DNA of 45,413 nucleotides from an uncultured Bacteroidia bacterium (GTDB lineage: Bacteria; Bacteroidota; Bacteroidia; Bacteroidales; UBA932), in NCBI GenBank assembly GCA_902780175.1, contig CACZEU010000035.1:1-45413 (forward strand). The letters are read 5' to 3'. The notes beneath the pieces are model-generated. The model worked only from the letters and a program-made list of their open reading frames with translations, had not been told where the DNA came from and did not search any database. Within the stretch, counting starts at the first letter, position 1, and each line of letters starts with the position of its first letter. The position numbers and the translations under genes are program-made. This document shows positions 41,951-45,413 of the stretch, piece after piece.

Positions 41951-42026
41951 TCGCGGACGGTTTTGCCAGCGTTTTGCCCCTCCTCGTGCCGCGAAGACGA
42001 CGTCAGCACCCCCACGTCGTCCTCAC
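41951..42026 (-). repeat. REP-like hairpin repeat, copy R3 (inverted relative to R1/R2)
   Basis: Its reverse complement matches the two tandem ~73-bp units at 45266-45413 almost throughout (GAGGACGACGTGGG, CTGACGTCGTCTTCGCGG, AAAACGCTGGCAAAACCGTC). The core CGAAGACGACGT-N10-ACGTCGTCCTC can fold into a hairpin. Together the copies bracket the 42.2-45.3 kb island. Confidence 0.85.
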
Positions 42027-42078
42027 TATAGCATAAAAGTTCAAAAAAACGCCTTCATTTTTCAACTTTCCGAAATAG

Positions 42079-42115
42079 AAAGCGCCCTCCCAGGCCGGTG
42101 GAAGGGCGCTTTTTA
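42079..42115 (+). terminator. Intrinsic terminator ending the pectin locus
   Basis: AAAGCGCCCT and AGGGCGCTTT form a 10-bp stem around a 14-nt loop (CCCAGGCCGGTGGA), with a T-run after it. It lies about 130 nt after the GH43 stop, beyond the REP copy. Confidence 0.8.
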
Positions 42116-42190
42116 ACTTAAGTGTTTCATTTTAAAAGGAAACGGATAATTATATCTACCTTGCGGTCGAAATCAGTTGTAAACTGAACT

Positions 42191-42604
42191 ATGTTTAACA
42201 ATCAACTTTCAACCAAAACTACTATGGCAGCAAACCGAACGACGTGCTTCCTTCCGGAGGAGGAGTTCAACAGGATCAAAAGCCAGTATGCAAAATTCAA
42301 CGAACCCTGGCAATCATCTGAAGTAGAAGAACTTAAAACCATGGCAAACGACGGGGTCCCGTTGGGGAACATTGCAATCCAGCTGCAGCGGACACCTAAC
42401 TCCGTCAAGATGAAACTCCGTTCCCTCGGGCTTTACACGCCAAAGCCGTCCTCGAAACCCTGGAGTTCCGATGACGAGTCCAGACTGATACAACTTTACA
42501 ATGACGAAGTCCCGTTTGAAGAAATCGCCGATGAGTTCGGCCGTTCAGTCAGGGCTGTCGTTTCCCGCCTCGTCCACCTGAGAGTCAAACTGTTCAACAA
42601 CTAA
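42191..42604 (+). CDS. Small protein with two Myb/SANT-like helix-turn-helix repeats
   Basis: A 137-aa protein, perhaps starting at the internal ATG 42224 (MAANRTTCF). Two repeats of about 45 residues are visible. The first is EPWQSSEVEELKTMANDG then IAIQLQRTPNSVKMKLRSLGL; the second is KPWSSDDESRLIQLYNDE then IADEFGRSVRAVVSRLVHLRV. Each has a Trp at its start and a putative recognition helix RTPNSVKMKL / RSVRAVVSRL, as in Myb/SANT or GcrA-like HTH units. It should bind DNA, and target genes are unknown. The gene is AT-richer than the pectin locus and lies inside the REP-bracketed island, 7 nt before a gene of unknown function. Confidence 0.7.
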   Translation: MFNNQLSTKTTMAANRTTCFLPEEEFNRIKSQYAKFNEPWQSSEVEELKTMANDGVPLGNIAIQLQRTPNSVKMKLRSLGLYTPKPSSKPWSSDDESRLIQLYNDEVPFEEIADEFGRSVRAVVSRLVHLRVKLFNN

Positions 42605-42611
42605 AAAAGCT

Positions 42612-42962
42612 ATGAAAAAGATTATCGAAGTACTTGAATACGGTGAAAACGATATCAGGTTCAACACAGATATCGACGTTACCAAGAACCCTCAAGCGTT
42701 GCTTGACCTGATACCGAAGTTGATGCTCTCCATGTCTTCGTCCCTTTTCGGCAAGAAAGAGATCAACGTCTATTCCGTCATTCGGTCCCTTATTTCCGCA
42801 GATTTTGCCCTCTCCAACAACAGGAAGGAGATGATAAAGATGCTTGACGAGCAGACAAAGGCCCTTTCAAAATCTTTCCGCGAGACTCTGGACATCATGC
42901 AGAAACAAGGAAAAGCGGCAGTTGTCCCAGTGGGGAAACTTGCCGCCAAAATGGCCAGTTAA
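42612..42962 (+). CDS. Hypothetical protein (116 aa) in operon with the HTH protein
   Basis: I do not recognise this family. It starts MKKIIEVLEYGENDIRFNTDIDV, has a helical middle (ALLDLIPKLMLSMSSSLFGKKE) and a coiled-coil-prone C-terminal half (NRKEMIKMLDEQTKALSKSFRETLDIMQ). It has no signal peptide. It lies 7 nt after the double-HTH gene, so the two are probably cotranslated and may act together. It ends 18 nt before the convergent serpin gene. Confidence 0.6.
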   Translation: MKKIIEVLEYGENDIRFNTDIDVTKNPQALLDLIPKLMLSMSSSLFGKKEINVYSVIRSLISADFALSNNRKEMIKMLDEQTKALSKSFRETLDIMQKQGKAAVVPVGKLAAKMAS

Positions 42963-42980
42963 TTGGCTGTCAGGCTGTTA

Positions 42981-44207
42981 TTATCCGTTATAACGGCCGG
43001 AGAAAAGGATGGCTCCGGAACTGTTTTCGGTTATGAAATAAAGGAAGGGACGGTCTGCGTGGAATACGACAGGGCCGTTGGGATCGGGGCCGGCGGAGGT
43101 CGCTTTCATGCCTCCGATTGAAACGGCCGCAGCTTCTGAGCCTTCTTCATCTACCTTGATGATGGCCTTCTGCTTGATGAATCCGATGCAAACGGGCTGT
43201 TTGGTCATGGCGCTGAAGTCGGCGGAGAAGGTAAAGGCCGTAGGCATACCGAGCTGAGAAAGCATGTCGTTCAGCTCCGCCTCATACTTTGCCTCGAACC
43301 TGGGCAGCCAGAGATCCACCTGGCGGGACGACATCGACCTGGCGAAGGCCTTCCAGCCCGTTTTCTTCAGGTATGCGGTGGCATCGGCGACGGTATGCCC
43401 ATCCTCCGGCAGAACGACTACCATAGAGAATGCGCCGTTGCCATAAGGTAGCCTGACCGCGTGGCAGACGTTGTTCCAGGTGTACGACAGGCTCTTGTTC
43501 TGCTTCATCATTTTAAGTCTGGATCTGTCTCCGGCCTCGTTTGTGAAGTCCTCGTCCTCCGTGGCGGATTTCTCAAACGGGTTCGCCCACTTGCTCTTGA
43601 AGTAGAGGGCGTTCATCAGGATGGCGTAAGTGTCGGGGGAAATCCTGTCTATAATCTTGGTGATCAGCCCGTTGGTGTTGCGGCTGCACCAGGAGTTGAC
43701 TTTATTGACGGCTGCGGGGCCATTGGTGAAATCGACACTCTCTACATACGCTTCGTAATAATTGGCGACCGTAGTCCTGTAGCTGTCGAGAAGCTCTCCG
43801 CGCTTGTCTACAAGGATGGCGTTTGCAATCTTCAGGGTGGTTTTGCCGTCAAGCTTCGGTAACTGGGTGAGCATCGACTTGCAGTAGTCGTTGACGGAAG
43901 CTGTTTCGCCCGCGCCGTAGCCGAGGACGTTGCAGATTTCATCGGCAGTCTGGCCCTGCGCTCCGTCGAGGATCATTCCGAGGAGGAACTGGAGGCTGAG
44001 GGGAGAAATGACGAAACTGTTCTCAGAACTCTCGCATGCCTTTTCCAGGAAATTGAGGGAGAAGTCGTTGCCTTTCTCGACGTACTCAACGGCTTTTGTG
44101 CTGAGGGATAAATCTTTATAGGGATTCGTCTCAATCCCGATAACCGAAAGGTCGCAACCCGTAAGAAGCATTGCGGACGCAGCCAGAAGAACAATAGTTT
44201 TATGCAT
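42981..44207 (-). CDS. Serpin-family protease inhibitor lipoprotein
   Basis: A 408-aa protein with a lipoprotein signal ending AMLLTGC. The serpin fold is complete: NSFVISPLSLQFLLGMILDGAQGQTADEI, KIANAILVD, INxW-like VNKVNSWCSRNTNGLITKII, ILMNALYFKSKWANPF, MKQNKSL, AFSMVVVLPEDG, LWLPRFEAKYEAELNDMLSQLGM, and the reactive-loop hinge VDEEGSEAAAVS. The small-residue hinge (EEGSEAAA) marks an inhibitory serpin. Counting from P17 puts P1 near Thr of MKATSAG, with uncertainty of a residue or two. HADRPFLYFI and SGRYNG close the fold. It would trap serine or cysteine proteases at the cell surface, for instance host or competitor enzymes. Confidence 0.93.
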   Translation of the reverse strand: MHKTIVLLAASAMLLTGCDLSVIGIETNPYKDLSLSTKAVEYVEKGNDFSLNFLEKACESSENSFVISPLSLQFLLGMILDGAQGQTADEICNVLGYGAGETASVNDYCKSMLTQLPKLDGKTTLKIANAILVDKRGELLDSYRTTVANYYEAYVESVDFTNGPAAVNKVNSWCSRNTNGLITKIIDRISPDTYAILMNALYFKSKWANPFEKSATEDEDFTNEAGDRSRLKMMKQNKSLSYTWNNVCHAVRLPYGNGAFSMVVVLPEDGHTVADATAYLKKTGWKAFARSMSSRQVDLWLPRFEAKYEAELNDMLSQLGMPTAFTFSADFSAMTKQPVCIGFIKQKAIIKVDEEGSEAAAVSIGGMKATSAGPDPNGPVVFHADRPFLYFITENSSGAILFSGRYNG

Positions 44208-44275
44208 TTTTTATTTGTTAAATCCGGTGCGCAAGTAAATCTTGCACAACTGACAAAAATAATAAGAATAACGTT

Positions 44276-45259
44276 ATGAGGCAAACTTATCATTTATGCC
44301 TTTCTTCCCACGATGAGGTTATGTATCGCGACGAAGAAGACCTGATCATGGGATTCAACAGTCTGGCGCTTGCTGTATTTTCGACGGAATCCCGCCTTCT
44401 GGCTGAGGCTTTTATGCCCACGCACAACCATAAAGCGATTCAGTCCGACTTCCCCAAGGAACTTGTAAAAAGAGAACGTTACACTTTCACCAGGTACTTT
44501 AACGCAAAGTATCACCGTCTTGGAAGATTGGGTGAGAGGCATCCTTTTCAATTGACTGTAAACGGAATACATCACACCCTAACAATGCTGAACTATATTA
44601 TTCGGCAAGGGCTGCATCACGGACTGGCCACAACGCCCTTTGATTATAAACATTGTTCAGCCAACTGTTACTTCAGGAATGACCTGGGACGTACTATGGA
44701 AGAGAAATTGATTCTGGATGAACTTCAATATAAATACCTCCCTGAACATAAGAAACTGCCACCCGGGTACAGAATGAATTCCAATGGTTTGATTCTTCGG
44801 ACCGATGTGGTAGACTCAAAATATGTTGAGGAAATCTATATCACCCCAAGGAATTTCCTGTTTCAGATGAACAAACTCACAGATGAGAAAGTAATACAAA
44901 TCCAGATGGAAGAAAACAATACTCAGCCTGTAACCTTGGACCTGATTGAGCGTGGTGTGAAAGAATACGATTATCGAAAGTCTCTCGTTTTCGAACAGGG
45001 AAGGGTTAACAACAGCATGTTAACCGATCTTGAGCTATGCCGTTTGATAGACACGGTTATTCTTCCACGCTATCTTAAAGACAATGAAGCGCAGTCAATA
45101 TACGTGCTGCCGAAAGCAAAAAGAGCCGAGATTGGCAATACACTTTGGTTGGAGTCGCGCAATTCATTCGGACTGCAAGGGAATGGTATCTTAAACAAAA
45201 AGAAAACTACTGCAGACCAGATCCGCCGTTGCCTTGCTTTAAACAACAGTACGGACTAA
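44276..45259 (+). CDS. RAYT-type REP-associated Y1 (HUH) transposase-like protein
   Basis: A 327-aa protein. The N-terminal ~135 residues fit a Y1/TnpA_REP domain: AEAFMPTHNHKAI has the spaced His pair of the HUH site (H50-N-H52, like MPNHxH), then YFNAKYHRLGRLGERHPFQ (compare RYxxYFNxRYxRxGxLFxxR), and LNYIIRQGLHHGL with a candidate catalytic Tyr at residue 107 (like YIxxNPVxAGL). The C-terminal ~190 residues are an extension I do not recognise, with an ILNKKKTTADQIRRCL tail. RAYTs are domesticated transposases that cleave REP hairpins. Two tandem REP-like units start 7 nt after the stop and an inverted one lies at 41951. The gene is AT-rich, suggesting transfer. Confidence 0.75.
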   Translation: MRQTYHLCLSSHDEVMYRDEEDLIMGFNSLALAVFSTESRLLAEAFMPTHNHKAIQSDFPKELVKRERYTFTRYFNAKYHRLGRLGERHPFQLTVNGIHHTLTMLNYIIRQGLHHGLATTPFDYKHCSANCYFRNDLGRTMEEKLILDELQYKYLPEHKKLPPGYRMNSNGLILRTDVVDSKYVEEIYITPRNFLFQMNKLTDEKVIQIQMEENNTQPVTLDLIERGVKEYDYRKSLVFEQGRVNNSMLTDLELCRLIDTVILPRYLKDNEAQSIYVLPKAKRAEIGNTLWLESRNSFGLQGNGILNKKKTTADQIRRCLALNNSTD

Positions 45260-45265
45260 CCAACG

Positions 45266-45340
45266 GGTTCGCGAGGACGATGTGAGGGGGCTGACGTTGT
45301 CTTCGCGGCATCAGGAAGGGGCGAAACGCTGGTAAAACCG
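45266..45340 (+). repeat. REP-like hairpin repeat, copy R1
   Basis: Unit of about 73 bp starting CGCGAGGACGATGTG and containing CTGACGTTGTCTTCGCGG then GCGAAACGCTGGTAAAACCG. The ends of its first half (CGCGAGGACG / TGTCTTCGCG) pair into an imperfect hairpin around GAGGGGGCTG. It lies directly after the RAYT gene. Confidence 0.85.
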
Positions 45341-45413
45341 TCCGCGAGGACGACGTGGGTGTGCTGACGTTGTCTTCGCGGCGTCAGGAGGGACGAAACG
45401 GAGGCAAAACCGT
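45341..45413 (+). repeat. REP-like hairpin repeat, copy R2 (reaches window edge)
   Basis: Second tandem unit, 73 bp after R1 and in the same orientation: CGCGAGGACGACGT, loop GGGTGTGCTG, ACGTTGTCTTCGCGG, then GACGAAACGGAGGCAAAACCGT. More units may follow beyond the window. Confidence 0.85.

Noticed and set aside
42985..42996. CCGTTATAACGG palindrome between convergent genes
   Set aside because: It lies in the last codons of the serpin gene and has no partner copy or promoter next to it, so chance is likely.

Overview
This window reads as a chromosomal segment of a gut-type Bacteroidales bacterium, rather GC-rich. The evidence is a SusC/SusD pair, many lipoproteins with a Bacteroidota lipobox, eight TAnnTTTG promoter boxes (the Bacteroidota -7 element), few Shine-Dalgarno sequences, and fimbrillin-like, DUF2207 and M64-type proteins. 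I cannot name the genus. There are no rRNA or tRNA genes and no CRISPR array, and no stretch above about 300 bp lacks a gene.

Layout. (1) 1-12014 is an ordinary mixed region: an edge-truncated HxxxDG acyltransferase, a membrane LytTR regulator with direct repeats in its promoter, a BIG2 lipoprotein, an Omp85-like barrel, an acyl-CoA-ligase/CAT-fold acyltransferase pair, an alpha/beta hydrolase lipoprotein, and a minus-strand operon of a 39-aa ORF, an M64 peptidase and a DUF2207 protein. (2) 12190-41948 is a roughly 30-kb pectin utilisation locus, all on the plus strand. It encodes GH28, CE12-CE8, GH105, PL1, SusC, SusD, a beta-helix surface lipoprotein, uxaC, uxaA, a fimbrillin-like lipoprotein, a large PL1, uxaB, an ExuT-like transporter, CE8 and GH43. 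Together these de-esterify and cut pectin outside the cell, import oligomers, trim them, and turn galacturonate through tagaturonate and altronate into 2-keto-3-deoxygluconate (KDG). KDG kinase, KDPG aldolase and the locus regulator are not here, but a pair of LacI-type palindromes sits at the first promoter. (3) 41950-45413 is an AT-richer island: a double-HTH protein, an unknown protein, a serpin and a RAYT-type Y1 transposase, bracketed by REP-like hairpin repeats.

The locus carries many signs of small mobile or palindromic DNA. These include a GIY-YIG nuclease gene bracketed by inverted palindromic repeats between uxaC and uxaA, in-frame palindromic insertions in GH105 and UxaA, and an out-of-frame HNH-nuclease fragment inside a pectate lyase. 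There are also frameshifts: one in uxaB and two compensating ones in the tandem C-terminal modules of the beta-helix lipoprotein.

The most novel-looking patterns are three: (a) each of the three fimbrillin-like lipoproteins is directly preceded by a 39-45 codon ORF; (b) the RAYT with its REP repeats; (c) the GIY-YIG gene with its bracketing repeats.
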